The translations under genes were made by a program, and so were the position numbers. From Molanna angustata (taxonomy: Eukaryota; Arthropoda; Insecta; Trichoptera; Molannidae), in NCBI GenBank assembly GCA_963576475.1, contig OY754979.1:28117578-28181577 (forward strand): 64,000 bases of DNA, read 5' to 3'. Below, piece by piece: positions 33,717-46,510 of the stretch; within the stretch, counting starts at the first letter, position 1; each line of letters starts with the position of its first letter. The notes beneath the pieces were generated by a model. The model searched no databases, was not told the origin of the DNA, and saw only the letters and a list, made by a program, of their open reading frames with translations.

Positions 33717-36700
33717 TCAATAATTTAAAATTTGCCAGAACATCAACCAAACAGGTAGAAGTATTGATGTGACAATATTGAAAAGCCAATTTCCATAGAT
33801 CTGAAACAAAATAACAGAAAATAAAATAAGCGAAAGACTAAGAAATAATACAGTGAATTATTTACTATAGGCCGTCCACGCTTTACTTTGGTATGATTTA
33901 TTGCAAAAATATGCTATTAACATGTTAATAACATGTAAACATCACATGTTTTACGTGTTTTCAACATGTAAAATAAATCTGTAATTTAATATGTTATAAA
34001 AAAATGAAAAATATCAACGGATGTCAAATGTGTCGCATATTTTTATGATGAGTCATACCAAAGTTTATCTTGGACAAACTCTATTAATAGCATTAACTTT
34101 GTGTATTGAATATTTGCTCAATATATTAAAGTACAAGCTTCAAATTTGGAAAAAATTTGTGCACACTTAAAGAGATCACATAAACCAGCCGATGACAGAT
34201 CGTTAATCCTTTAGGATCTTAATTTTCTGGTTCTATAGAACCTATATATTCTACCTCGTTTCTAATTGAAATATAAAGTTTTTCAAAAATATAACTTTAT
34301 GGTTAAAAGTTGTCATCTATCTTGAGGTAAAATAAGTTGCTTTAAAACTAGTTGAATAAAATAGTTCATTCGTGGTAATGATAATAAATAAAAATGAATT
34401 ATTCACTTCACCTATTCTTTTATATATACTTTTCTTTCATACATCACATTTTTTTGCATACTTTCATACATAGATGAATTATATTATATAGTTATTATTT
34501 ACCATTCCGTCGACAATGGAAAACATAATGGCTTGCTGAGAGGCATCCAGCCCCCTCGATAGGAGCACCTTAGTTGACTCTTCTGGGAATGTCATACCTG
34601 TGTACCCCAACACTACTATTAACGTTAACACCATCGGATGTAATAGTAACCACTGTACTTTGCACAAGTAGTTTATAGCTCTGAAACAATAAAAAATACA
34701 CTATTGAGGTTTCCGAGGACTGCAAAAAGAATGAATGACTCGATCCTCGAGGAGCTCAAAATAAAAGAATGATTGTCTACAGTGTGAAGTTGTTGAGTGA
34801 TGAGCTTCTTTGGTCATATTGCCAGGAGAGAGCCAGGTAACCTAGAAAAAAGAACTGTCATAGGAAGTATTCCAGGTAAAAGAAGTAAAGGCAGATCTTC
34901 TGCGCGGTGGTGTGACCAGATTAAGGAGATTACCGGAGATGATCTTTATTCCGTGGTACGAGCTGCGGATATTACTGGAGACGATTCATTCTATCCATTG
35001 GTGGTTTCATGGATCATAACCCTCAGAAATGAGGAAACAAAGAAGTGGACAGTGATAATATCATCAATAACCGAATAAACTTGAATAATTCACAACTGTT
35101 AATTATATACTCATTTAAATAAATAAATCCTAAAGGTATTTAACCATTTAAATGTTATAAAAAGGCATTAACTCTGTTAAAATTTACTTTTGAAATCTGT
35201 TTCCATTTCAGCTTCTGTTAATACACTTTCATTGCATGTCTTTAGTGAAAACCACTCCAGAAACTGTGATAAGTAACTCACTTTTGACCAAAATCCGATT
35301 TGGTGAATTGCTGGAGAGCGACGACTAACATTTCTAAAAAATAGCCTGCGATAATTCATAAAAATATTTACACTATTTCATTGAGTGAGCATTGAATTCA
35401 ATTTACCTTGATGGTTTTTTGGAATCAATAACACCGATTGTTAGTGTGACTGGGGAATAGATGGCTGCGAGGCACAACCCCAGGGAGAAGTTGTGCATTC
35501 CGATGCAGAGGAGCAGAGTGGCCAGTTCCAGCAGAGCCAATATAGCCAAGGGACGTCGGGTGTTACCTGAACCACCGCTACCCAAAACTGCCTCCACCAG
35601 AGGCGGAAGGAACAGAGTTAGCAGACAGGAAAAGATACATAGACCGTAAAATATTGATTCTTCTGTGGCCAGAGAAAAGTGCTTTACACCTAAAAAAAAT
35701 TATGATAAAGTTATTGTTATGATATATAATAGTAGATAGTGAATATAATTAGCTATGATATATTGTAATAGAACTTGTAGGTATCTTTGGTTCCTCTTTC
35801 ACCCATTCGCAATAGTTACTCGTTTTCTTGAGTTGCATCACAAGGCTTTGGTTGATTATGGCCTTGTAAGCCGAAATGGGTGTCAGAAGACAAATAAATT
35901 TGTTGTGGAATATATATGTGTTCATATTTATCATAATTAAATAGGAAACAACAATGTATATAAAGAACTCACCAATTTCACTTATTAATTGCGGAGAAGA
36001 CATTACAGCATAACCAATGACATGGATGACCAAAAATGTGATGATTACATTAAATAAATTCAGATTATTTGGTACTTCACCAATTACTTCTTTCTCTTCA
36101 TAATCAGATTCATTTTCAGTCAATATATCATCTTTTTTCATGTCTTCTTTGGTAGCAGTTTCATTATCTATGTTATTTTCGTCCATTTCTTCCTCCTCTG
36201 TTTCATTTTCAGATTCCTGATCATTTTGATCCGTATCTTTGTCTATCTTTTTAACCTTTGATTTCTCATCACCGCCTTTTACATTTGTATCATTTGACTT
36301 CTTGGATTTCTTTGGTTTATCTTCAATTTTGATCCCTTCCAGTTTCTGAGATGTGAGCCAGAGAGCAAAGGCTCTGATAAAGAGGGCGCCAGAAAGTAAT
36401 CCAAGAGGTGGCATATATTGGCCTGGAAAAATGTATATCAAAGTTGTAAATAATTTACTGATGATGCTACATAAATTTTTGCAGAGAACAGTAACAAATA
36501 AATTTGACATTCAATATATAACTTTATGTAAATAAAATAAAATCTTGAATTTTACAGTTAACTAATTTTACTTGTTTTATTTTATTTTCATTGTATTGTA
36601 TCTGATTGCATTGACTGTTTTTACAATATAGTGTGAAAATAATGCATTCTCACGTAAAAATGCTATAAAATAAATAAAATAAAAAATAAAGGGAAGAAAA

Positions 36701-39700
36701 CAAAAATTGTGGAGATTTTAAGAAGATTAGAAACTATTTCATATTATATAATTATAAATACAACAAAACTCAAACTGAATTGAAAGAAATAAAGAAACCG
36801 TTTATTTGTTGCCATTATTGTTACATCACATAAAAAAAATATACAATTTTGAACAACAATGGACAGCAAAAAGGCTATTGCTCAGCTGAGCACTACCAGG
36901 TATCCCTGGAGTGCTGCTGGTTTTCAGCAAAGCCTTGGGACAACACAAAACATTGAGGACAGACCACATGTTATAACCTATAAAAATATAAAAAAGCCTA
37001 TAACCTATAAAAATTTAAATTATCACAAAAAGATGCAATCTGAAATAATATAAAAATTAAGTGAATAAATCAAACAATAGACTTAGTGAATATTACAAAA
37101 AATCATCACATTAATTGATTAACAAATACAGTTTATAAAAGAAAAAACAAATTAATCAAAGGCGGGTGGTCCTAATTGAGAATCCTACAAAACCATACTT
37201 TTGTATTCCAAAAACATTTATGGTGACTTTCACCAACGTTACCTAAACTGTCACATAGCTGGGTATCACCTAAGCTTAGGTAGCCCCTAACGTATCGTTT
37301 GGTTTTCACCAGTCTATTTTATCTGTTCCCTAGCTAGGAATTCAAAACGATTTTTTTTGTTTATACAGTGGCAACATTTGTATTTGGAATGCATCATATT
37401 GCATCATGTTTTTTCTATGACTGTCACTTTCTGTCAATTACGTTGTGATTTCGTTCAACATTTCCAAATAATTCAGTTTTCGTTTAGTTGATTTTAGTTA
37501 TTTTCTCGTTAATAAGTAACTATTACTTGTGCTATTACTAATAATATGTATATTCAATGCCTAAAAATGCAATAATGTTATACATAAATATTGAGGACAT
37601 CATTTAGCAATTTCAATCGAAAATGCCAATCGAAAGAAAACGGCAACCAAATTTTACCGTCGATGAGAGTTTGAAACATTACGGCATTTATAATCGTATT
37701 CATTTTTATTTTCAAAATGCGTGTAAATTGACGAAAAATTAAAATTATAAACACAATTGACAATATTATGCTACTAAATGGCTATATACTGACTGTCATT
37801 TTGACAGTTGTTTCTTAAGTATTCGTTTAGGTGACGGAAATCGGCTCCCCAGAATTAGGGAGCTCTTAGCGTCTTAGGTAACTCTTATGTAGGTGGTGAA
37901 ACGAAAATTCACGTTAGGTGCTACATAAGAATTCTTAGGTAGCACTTAAGAGTTAGGGGACGTTGGTGAAAGTCACCATTAGTAAATTAAACAGCACAAT
38001 AGACAGCATAGGCATGTCTGATTACAGGGGGCACTAGATTAGACAGGGGCCACTGTACTTATATAATAATACATACTAATAGAAAGAAATCGGTCTGTGC
38101 CAGTTCTGAGGTAGAAGAAGTAACTTTGATGGAAGCGTTCAAGCAGATTATTGAGACTTCTCAAGGAAGCCTCCAGAGCATGTGCAGGACGTCCCAATCC
38201 ACCGGATTCTCCCACAGACATGAGTGTCACAGCTTCTATGCCATAGCGATGGAACAGTCCATGATTGCCTGTTGGAACCTGAAGAACATTCATTCATTTT
38301 CAATTTAGCGACATAAAACTATAATATTCTAGATAGTTAAAGTAACACAGTTAAATGACTCTCTTCTTCTGGGTAACAATCCTAGGATTGGTCTACGCCA
38401 AACACTCGATCTTTCCACTTATCTCTATCGTCCGCCAGTCTCTTCATCTCTTTGTAACTGCTACAGCGCACATCACCGATTATCTGGTCTATATAGTTAT
38501 TTCTGGGGCAACCTCTACAGTTACCCCCACCAATCATTCCTTCGACGATGGTAAAAAGCAGGCCTGGGTGCCGGATGTTGTGGCCTATCCAAGTTAAATG
38601 ACACTCTTTATAAAAAAGCATATTATAGACTAGATCAGTATATGAATGACGAAGAGGCATGGTATTATTCACAGCCTGCTTATATTTATCCTTATATCTT
38701 GTGTCTGTATTTTTTTTATTTTCTGTAACATGTATTGTTTTTATTATGAAATTGTATTGATGTTCAACATGTGTACAATTTTGGCTAGACAAATATCATA
38801 GAAAATCGAGATCTCTAATAAGGTTCAAATTTATTGCACCTGTGAAATCTATGTACCTATTCAGTTTAATTAAAAAATAATGGCAAACCAAAGTACCTGT
38901 GTATCAAAATCAGTAATGAAGAATTAATAAAAGATAAAAAAACAAAGTAATATAATTAAACAGCAAATTTTTGCAGATGCGACAATATTGCACAGTAAAA
39001 GAGAGTTTGTGCAAACACGTTATTAAACCAACAAAGCAAAAAAACCCAAATTTGTCTTTGGCGCATCCACTTTTGTTTTCAGTTTTTTTTTTTTAAAGAG
39101 TGACTGGATCACAAATAATAAATAATATTTGAAAGAAATCTAACCCCAGTAACTTGTGTAGTGACCATTGACAACAAAGTGCTGAGAGAGGTCATCCAAG
39201 ACTTCCAATAACTCTGTCTGGGACTCCAAGAATAACTGAAACAAAATGTAATTCAGCATTTTTAGTAATTATTTAAACACTCAGACCCAGAAATTTATAT
39301 GTGTGACCCGTCATCGACTGGTACATGTAAAGTTGTTTAATCAATATCGTCAATTTTGCCTAAATATTGTGTCTATTGTGACACTTTTGGTTAATTACTT
39401 AAGGCTAATTTGTTTCATAGAAAAATAATTAAGCAACAGCATTACAAATGTTTTTTGTTTTCAGGAGATTTTATCTATGGTTTGTGAACTGCATCAAATT
39501 AAAATTATCTTTGGTTTCAAAACTATAATTTTAAATACCTATTGGATAATTTGATTGTATATTTACCTGTTCTTATAAGCATGATGAACATTGGACTGCA
39601 TACACATTTTGTGTACCAATGTGACCAGATCTAAGTTGGGCAGTTGTCCATTTAAACCTTCAATTTTGACTTCAATGTACTCTAGAATAAATTTTTGATC

Positions 39701-42700
39701 ATTTAGAACATAATATTAATATATACAATCACGCCATGTCCCTTACGGGGTAAGCAGAGAGAATTGAGCGACACATTCCTAGCTTCCTTTACATCCATGC
39801 ATCGTCTCATACATGCTCTAACATCACATATATAAAAATAAGCTAACAAATAATAATATATTGTAACATGATAAAATATTGTAAATTATAATAAAAAATA
39901 GACCCCAACACAGGCAGGTACTTGGCTACCTAACGGGGGACACTACAGGGCCGGTATTACAGTCGGCCCTAAACTCATTGAGTTTGTTAAACTCAAGATT
40001 AATGTTAAGGGGAGATTGAATCCATTTCCGTATTACCTACAGTGCAATATGACATGTTAGTTACTAAATCTTCAATTATAGACATATTTTACTTTATCTG
40101 TGGTTATTATCTGTCAAATTTTAAATAACCTCAAATAATACGAACTACAAAACGGGACGCTACGACTTGAAATACTATTGTTTTACTATCCAACATGGTA
40201 AATTTATTTTTTTTTCACCAAAATAATGCTTTTAAATGCCCATGTTTGTTTCAATATGGCTGTCAGTTTGTTTTGTGGTGTGGCGCCGCCGTTGATACAA
40301 CTAACGCCTCTAGTGATAGAACACTGAAACTACAAGCGTTGCCTAGCAACGAGTCGAGAAATGACAGTTGACTCACCGTTAAGTACTTAATCTGCTAGAA
40401 ACGTTGAGTTAAAAATTGTCATTTTAGTGACGTATTTGAGGGAAGATTAGGCCAAAACGGACACTGTAATACGCTATATTTTTGTAAAACTTGAGTTTAG
40501 CTCTTAAAATGAGACTGTAATACCGGCCCTATAATGTTAATGTGTTATTCCTCCAAGGTACTAAATAAGGAACAAATAAGACACGGAGTACATCATGCTG
40601 TTTTCATATTCTGGGTAGGAAAAACAGACTGACCTCCATACTATCCTATCCTGACTTACATACATACCTACATGTTTTATATAGAAAACAAAATATCTTA
40701 AAATATTCATTAATTTGTGTTTAAGTTTGGTACGTATTATTCAATTATACATGCCATCGAAAGTCGGATCTCATGTGTTACATGCAACTAGTTATAGTCA
40801 ATTTTTATTTCAGTTCGTGAGCAGGGGGTGCAATGATACACAAACTATATTATACATACAAAATTAAACATAAAAAGAATAACAAATCAATATACGAACA
40901 AAAATAAAAAAAAGTAGTAAAACCGTAAATATCTATGAAAATCACTGCATAATTGATGCCCATCTTTTGTGAATTGGAGAGTGAAGCCACATAACAGGTA
41001 CTTGAACAATGGAATTGCTAGTCCCCACATCCTTATTCTTCCACTAGCTATCTTCTGTCTTTGGAGAGTGGCAAAGCCTTGGGCAAAGCCATGCACTCTG
41101 CAAACATCTGATATGCACTGCTGAACCTGGGTAACCAGAGCATTATCCTAAAGGCATTCATTCTCTCATCTAACCTTATCAGAGATACGCCATCAAATTT
41201 TAATATACTAGTTTTCAATTTCTGGCAATCCATTTCTGGCAAGTACTAATCAGCTGGTTTTTCCAGGTCAACAGTGACGTTGTATAAAAACTTACTCAAT
41301 GTTAATGAGGACATTTCTAGGTTGATGGCAGCCTGTATTGAACCAGCCCTTCCTGGCAGGTATCCTGCGTCCAGCCAAGAATAACGTGACGTGGTGTCGT
41401 GGTAAGCCTGTAGCCACGCCTGCGCTCCTAGTTGCTCATGTCCGCTCACTAGGAATATCAAGTCTTTTGCCCAATATTTGCGTGCTGAAATAAATAATAT
41501 TTAATGCATTGTAAACATTGTTGACCTATAAAACATATGAAACATTTCAATTAGCTAAAAAGAAAATAATTACACTTACGATAAAGCAGCTAGAGGCAAG
41601 ATATAACCAATTAAACTGATTTCCCATAAAAAAACCTATATTGCGAAAGGTTGTCTTATTGAAACTTTTTTTTTTAATTGTCATTACTGACGGTATTAAA
41701 GGTGTAGGACTCCATTATACTAGGTATTTTTAAATGAAAAACAAAATTGATTTTGGTTCTACATATATATTTTTCTTGCATTAGAATGACTGTTTCGGCT
41801 GACTAGATCAGTTGATAGGTGCCTAGTCAGCTGAAATGGTTGTCCTGATAACGGAAAATATATATGTAGAACCAAGATTAATTTAGTTTGATTTAAAGAT
41901 ACTTAGTGCAATATTATGTTTTTAGTGTTTCGTTTAATTTCATTTTGTGTTATTAAAGATTTCAGTATGAAAAAGCAATATAATACTTTTAAGTATGAAT
42001 TGATTGACCCTAAATTAAGTTGTTATAAATTGACGTTTAAAATGTAATATCAATTCATTTCTGTTAATATTTTTTTATTCAAATTTAATCAATCATATTT
42101 TTTTTATTTATTTAACTTTTTGTACATAATGTAAACAAATATAATGCACACTGGCGGGCTTATTGCCCTTAGGCAATTTCTTCCAACCAACCAGAACAGT
42201 TACAAACTAATTATAAGTGGTAAATTACTACAAGAGTTTGGCCAATAATTTAAACAAATACTAATATAACTCGTGTTGATAAAGAAACGATTTTCTGTAT
42301 TCTTACACCGTGCAAATTTGGCCATGGCGAGCATAAGGGCAATTCCAGCATTGGTGGACTTGTGGTGTGAGGAGAGTGGACGGTATGGAGCACTCAGCAC
42401 AAGGGCTTCAGTGGATGCCGATCGACCTGCGCGAAGTATACCATATACATTCTCGCCTTGGAATTTCTGAAAATAAATTAACGACATTTTGATTTTATTT
42501 ATTACAATTGACTTTTTTTAAATTATAAATGAGTTACTTTAATCAACTAAAACCTTCAACTGTTTCTTCCTCAGGATGGATGAAAATTAATTATAAAATT
42601 TTGTGCATTACAAAAATTGTCAAAATATTAGTGAAACCTCATATGACATTTCTAGAGTAAACAAAGCATGAAGAAAAAATTGTTAATGTGTAACAAATAT

Positions 42701-45700
42701 ACAGTATATACATATGTAAAACGAGGAGATAGTTTAATACACAAATAAATGAAAATTTAAGTATATGACAAAAAATATGAATTCTAATGTTGCTGATATA
42801 ATAAAGAATCATTTCAATTGTGATACGAATACTGGAGTCTACAAATTTTATAAACGGGGTTTTAAATTAGATAACTTACAAGCACTAAAAATAAGAAAAT
42901 CTATAAACAAATAAGAAAATATTATTAATTAATCCAATTTCAACATTGGATTGGATTGAGAGGCCGGGGCCGCCAGAGAAAGGGATGGCACGACCATGTG
43001 AACGATATTCTGAAAGACGGTAATGTTAGAAGCATGTACAATAGACAAACATGTATGAGACGATGCATGAATGTTGACGAGGCGATGAATGTGTGCCAGG
43101 ATAGAAAGATATGGCGTTCGGTTCTTTCTGCCTACCCCGTAAGGGACATGGCGTGATGGTATGTATGTATGAGATCATGTGGAAAGAATGGATTTTTAAA
43201 CCATGCCCTTTATGGAAAACCAGAGGAGAGGAAGAACCCTCAAAACGTGGAAAGACAGTTGAGAGTACAAATCACAAGAGGCCGTAGTGAAAGAAGAACA
43301 AATTTCAATAAGATGCCCACTTTTAAACTTATAAATATAATCCCTCTAGAGTCTAGAGGATTGTGTCTGTCCCTGTTGCAGCCTTCCAATGTCTTTCCTT
43401 TTGTGAATGTGATTTGTAATTGTTTAAAAATATGATTTTGGAAATATTAATAATAAAAAACTATGTACCTGTTCTTTTCCGAGTGGAAAGTTGAGGGTGT
43501 AGTTATGGGTATAGACATCCAAGTGAAGTTGCTTCATCTTGGCTATCAGCCAGGGTAAGGGCATAGTATCTTTGGTGGCATAGTTTTCCTATAAAAGCAA
43601 ATTTTGAAATAATTGTTTTAAAGCATCATAAGCTTAGATTTATATCTAACTCACATACATATGTATATTATAGTACCATAATGTGGGGTAACCAGCAATA
43701 GTTATACCTAAGAAGGCAACATTCAGAATGTGTGATGTTATTTGATGTCTGTTGTTTTTTCGATTACTCGAAAACAATGATAATGGGAAAGAGTGGAAGC
43801 ACTACTCTAAGTCAGTGCCTCACTACCAAAGACAAGAGGGGCAAGTCAAGTCCAACCGGCGAAATCAAAACCCTCACGATAACCCATATCATGGAAATAA
43901 TTATCATATGGAGTTCTATAATATCTGTAGATGTTATAGAACTCCATATGATAATTATATCCATGATATGGGTAATCACGAGGGTTTTGATTTTGCCGGT
44001 TGGAACAGACTTGCCCCCCTGAATTATACGCATTTGCGATAAACCCAATTTGATTTGCATTTTGTACTTTTTTTGCGAATAATGCGAATTTTCACATTTT
44101 AGAATAATAAAATTGAAATTTGAGATATTTTCATAAAAAATACACAGTAATTATCCACCGAAAAGGTTGTTTTTTTTAAACTTGAATTTATGGAGATGAA
44201 ATCTACACAGTCAATGCATTAAATATATCTTTTAACAGATTTTTAATTATCTCAATAGAGAAAAAGTTGGAATATTTACTGTAGGAGAACCGGGAAATCA
44301 AGGCACCTACAGGGCTTACGACCTGTCATCGGCTGGTTTATGTGATCACTTTATGCGCTTACGCAACGTTCACCAATTATGCCTTTTTAATGAGATCCCT
44401 ATCAATTCAATTTTTGAAAGTCCTATATATTGCAATACTGAAATTCTTTTCGCTTGAAAATAAGGATTTTTACTACAGCCATCTATGTGTGAATTAAATA
44501 TAGTTAAATTAAAATAAGACAACATGAATAAAAATTTGTTGACAAAATAAATGATATAGTTACATCATATTATGGATAGGTACCTTACGGTAATGTCAAT
44601 TCATAAAGGTTTCTATCCTTCTATACTGTTTTGGGAGACAGAATAACAAACCTTAATATAGCTTCTTGGGTATGATGGCGATTCTAAATTTTGAAACTAA
44701 TTCAAATTGAAAGAAATAAATTATGTTGTTATATAAATAAAAATAAATTTGTTTTGACTAAAATGTTTTTAATTTAATCGAGGATGAAAAAGTTCTATTT
44801 GTTTGTAAATTTTCAAACAATTTTAAATCTTTATTATGAAAATTATTTAAGCATATTTGTAGTTAAAAAAAAGAACTTGCAAATCTAAATCATGTAATTT
44901 TTACACACTATTCAAATTACACATACACATTATTCAAATATATAGAACTTTCAAAAATTACATTGATAAGGGAACCCAATAAAAAAGGCATAATTGGTGA
45001 ACGTTGCGCAAGCGCATAAAGTGATCACATAAACCAAACGATGACAGGTCTTAAGCTCTGTAGGTGCCTTAAGTTCCTGGTTCTTCTATAATATCCCAAC
45101 TTCGTCTCTATTGAGATATTAAAAAGTTTGTCACTAAATCATGTGTTGATTTCTCTAAATTTACATTTATTTGTAGAAAATAACATTAATTTCTTTAAAA
45201 TGTGAAATTATACTATAAAATAACACTGATTTCTAAAAAAAAATGTGATTAATAACACAGATATCTTACAAACAACAGCACTTTTCTGAAAAAATAACAC
45301 CGCTTTTCTACAAAAATAACAACCCTTTCACAATTTTTTTTGCATTAATAATGGCATCTAATAAAATCATGTTTGTAATAAATAAATTAATTAATAACCA
45401 CGTGATATTCACTAGCAATAGAGGCTTCAAAATAAAGGTAATACATTTACAGCTTCATTCGTGTCTATGCATCGTCGTTAAGTTTATTTAGAATCATTAT
45501 GTATTAAAGGATCTAATATGGTTAAGTTATTGATACTAGTAGTACCTATTTACTTATCGGACGTCCTAAAACATGTATTTGCGACAGACTAGACATGAGA
45601 CATGAGTGTATCAATCTGATTCAGAAAGAATCTATATTATTGAGAAGAACAAATTATGAGACATTCTGTCATTCATGAAAATTTAAAGTATACCATCATA

Positions 45701-46510
45701 CCTTAACTTCTTCCTGTAGTTCGTGTAGTAGTCTTTTTGCTGAACCATCATCAACAAATTCTGACCTTACTAGACCTAAAAAATATTTTCCAAATACAGA
45801 TTATTAACTAAATTTATATGGTTGCACCATAGAATAATAATAAAACTATAGAATACTCATTCCCATACAATACCTCGCTGAAAAAGTGAAGCCGTTTTAT
45901 TGGCCGGCTCGTATCAATATAATATGTATGACTCTGCTATAAATTTGCAAGTAATTTTGCTAACTATTCCGTAAATAATTTTGCAAGCAGTTAAAAATTC
46001 CCTATTTGGAGAACGTATCATGCAGATGGCCAAATGATTACTGAATGCTCGTAGCAAAATATTGACCAAATTAGTCAACATAAAGCAGTCGCGTTTACTG
46101 CAGGCTAAAGAGTATTCTATACTATTTTTATTCTATGGGTCACACATGGAAACTAAGTATGATAAATTGTAGAAAAAAATTACTTAAATAAATAAAAAAT
46201 AGAATATTAGTGTATTATATTAAAATAAATATTAGTGTATAAAATATACCTACACAGATTAGCAGCAAGTTTATGAATACAAGAAATGATGGATATTAAA
46301 TATGTAGGTGCCAAGGTAAATTAATGAGCACTTACCGGGTAAGAGAGCGTTTTCTGAAAAATTATTTCCATTATTGAAAGCTTTGTGAGCTAAAAGACAA
46401 AACCACACATAGGCAACTATACACGAAAGGAAACAAAAAGGTCTATGATATTTTATCAAAACATGGGCCCATTTGCTTGGTCCTGTGTCAGGGTCTGAAA
46501 GAAGTCCCAT
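33717..46510 (-). CDS. GPAA1: GPI transamidase subunit GAA1 (GPAA1)
   Basis: This subunit of the ER-membrane GPI-transamidase complex (with PIGK, PIGT, PIGS, PIGU) presents GPI lipid for attachment to proteins. Thirteen exons, 5' to 3': 46510-46336, 45775-45702, 43588-43469, 42466-42307, 41484-41296, 39681-39567, 39235-39145, 38278-38077, 36422-35973, 35689-35407, 35333-35188, 34678-34503, 33800-33717 (TGA). They give 754 residues and all phases agree. Family marks: MGLLSDPDTG start, TM segment at 25-42, FSENALLPG; NVYGILRAGRSASTEALVL near 130; YWAKDLIFLVSGHEQLG near 180; GRAGSIQAAINLEM; IEGLNGQLPNLDL near 245; GNHGLFHRYGIEAVTL near 310; several C-terminal TM segments; IYGNWLF at the end. The fold is M28-peptidase-like. 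It is longer than usual family members (about 620-690) because exon 9 has a charged insert at about 400-490. The start is the only ATG. It is head to head with PDS5. Confidence 0.95.
34735..35078 (+). pseudogene. RTE-like RT C-terminal fragment
   Basis: Plus-strand frame with LSFFGHIARREPGNLEK-like start (SFFGHIARREPGNLEKR), then IGSIPGKRSKGRSSARW and CDQIKEITG. This is the end of a LINE RT of the RTE group. It lies in the GPAA1 intron between 34678 and 35188, antisense to the gene. Upstream reading requires frameshifts. Confidence 0.75.
37221..37978. mobile_element. PIF/Harbinger-like element flanked by TTA
   Basis: The inverted ends TGGTGACTTTCACCAACGT and its exact inverse have TTA on both sides (37218-37220 and 37979-37981), the PIF/Harbinger target. 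An internal plus-strand ATG at 37623 starts MPIERKRQPNFTVDESLKHY and stops after about 39 codons. It resembles the opening of the Myb/SANT-like accessory protein of Harbinger elements. It lies in the GPAA1 intron between 36422 and 38077. Confidence 0.75.
38382..38650 (-). pseudogene. LINE RT C-terminal fragment
   Basis: Minus-strand reading HLTWIGHNIRHPGLLFTIVE, CRGCPRNNYIDQIIGD, YKEMKRLADDRDKWK: the typical C-terminus of a LINE pol (WxGHxxRHxxLL...KRLAxDRxxW). It is 5' truncated and lies in a GPAA1 intron in the same orientation as the gene. Confidence 0.75.
39722..39830 (-). mobile_element. RTE-like LINE 3' tail
   Basis: CAATCACGCCATGTCCCTTA, then GGGGTAAGCAGAGAGAATTG and CATCGTCTCATACATGCTC, match the 3' end of the element at 21145. 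Only the tail is left. It lies in a GPAA1 intron. Confidence 0.75.
39948..40529 (-). mobile_element. Non-autonomous DNA element with GGGCCGGTAT ends, copy 2
   Basis: It has perfect end repeats GGGCCGGTATTACAGTC and the inverse GACTGTAATACCGGCCC. It is the inverted partner of 24549-25096, slightly longer (582 bp against 548). It lies in the GPAA1 intron between 39681 and 41296. Confidence 0.8.
40592..40791 (+). mobile_element. Helitron-like element, 3' fragment (copy 2)
   Basis: The last 200 bp of the element seen at 7347-8347, ending in the hairpin CATGT-GTT-ACATG, then CAACTAG followed by T. The 5' part is missing. It directly follows the GGGCCGGTAT element. Confidence 0.65.
42956..43170 (+). 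pseudogene. RTE-like LINE 3' end
   Basis: The plus-strand frame RGRGRQRKGWHDHVNDIL, then CMNVDEAMNVCQDRKIW and SAYPVRDMA, is followed by TGGCGTGATGGTATGTATGT. It is the same family as 21145-21946. It is 5' truncated and lies in the GPAA1 intron between 42466 and 43469. Confidence 0.85.
43838..44022. mobile_element. Near-perfect palindromic foldback MITE
   Basis: Two arms of about 85 bases meet at CTGTAG (43926-43931). The left arm includes CCAACCGGCGAAATCAAAAC and ATTATCATATGGAGTTC; the right arm is their inverse. The outer ends are GGGCAAGTC and GACTTGCCC. The overlapping frames on both strands here are mirror artefacts. It lies in the GPAA1 intron between 43588 and 45702. Confidence 0.85.
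44245..45118. mobile_element. Foldback element with ~190-bp inverted arms
   Basis: The outer ends are ATCTCAATAGAGA and its inverse. The arms share GGCACCTACAG, GGTTTATGTGATCACTTTAT and AACGTTCACCAATTATGCC. The central 500 bp is AT-rich and non-coding. Decayed relatives lie at 34140-34290 (AGATCACATAAACCAGCCGA), 39298-39330 (GACCCGTCATCGACTGG) and 58230-58440 (GCAACCTGTCATCTACTGG). It lies in the same GPAA1 intron as the palindrome. Confidence 0.8.

Noticed and set aside
43732..44060. Three mirrored frames of 82-96 codons
   Set aside because: They arise from the palindrome at 43838-44022 read on both strands; no protein signal.
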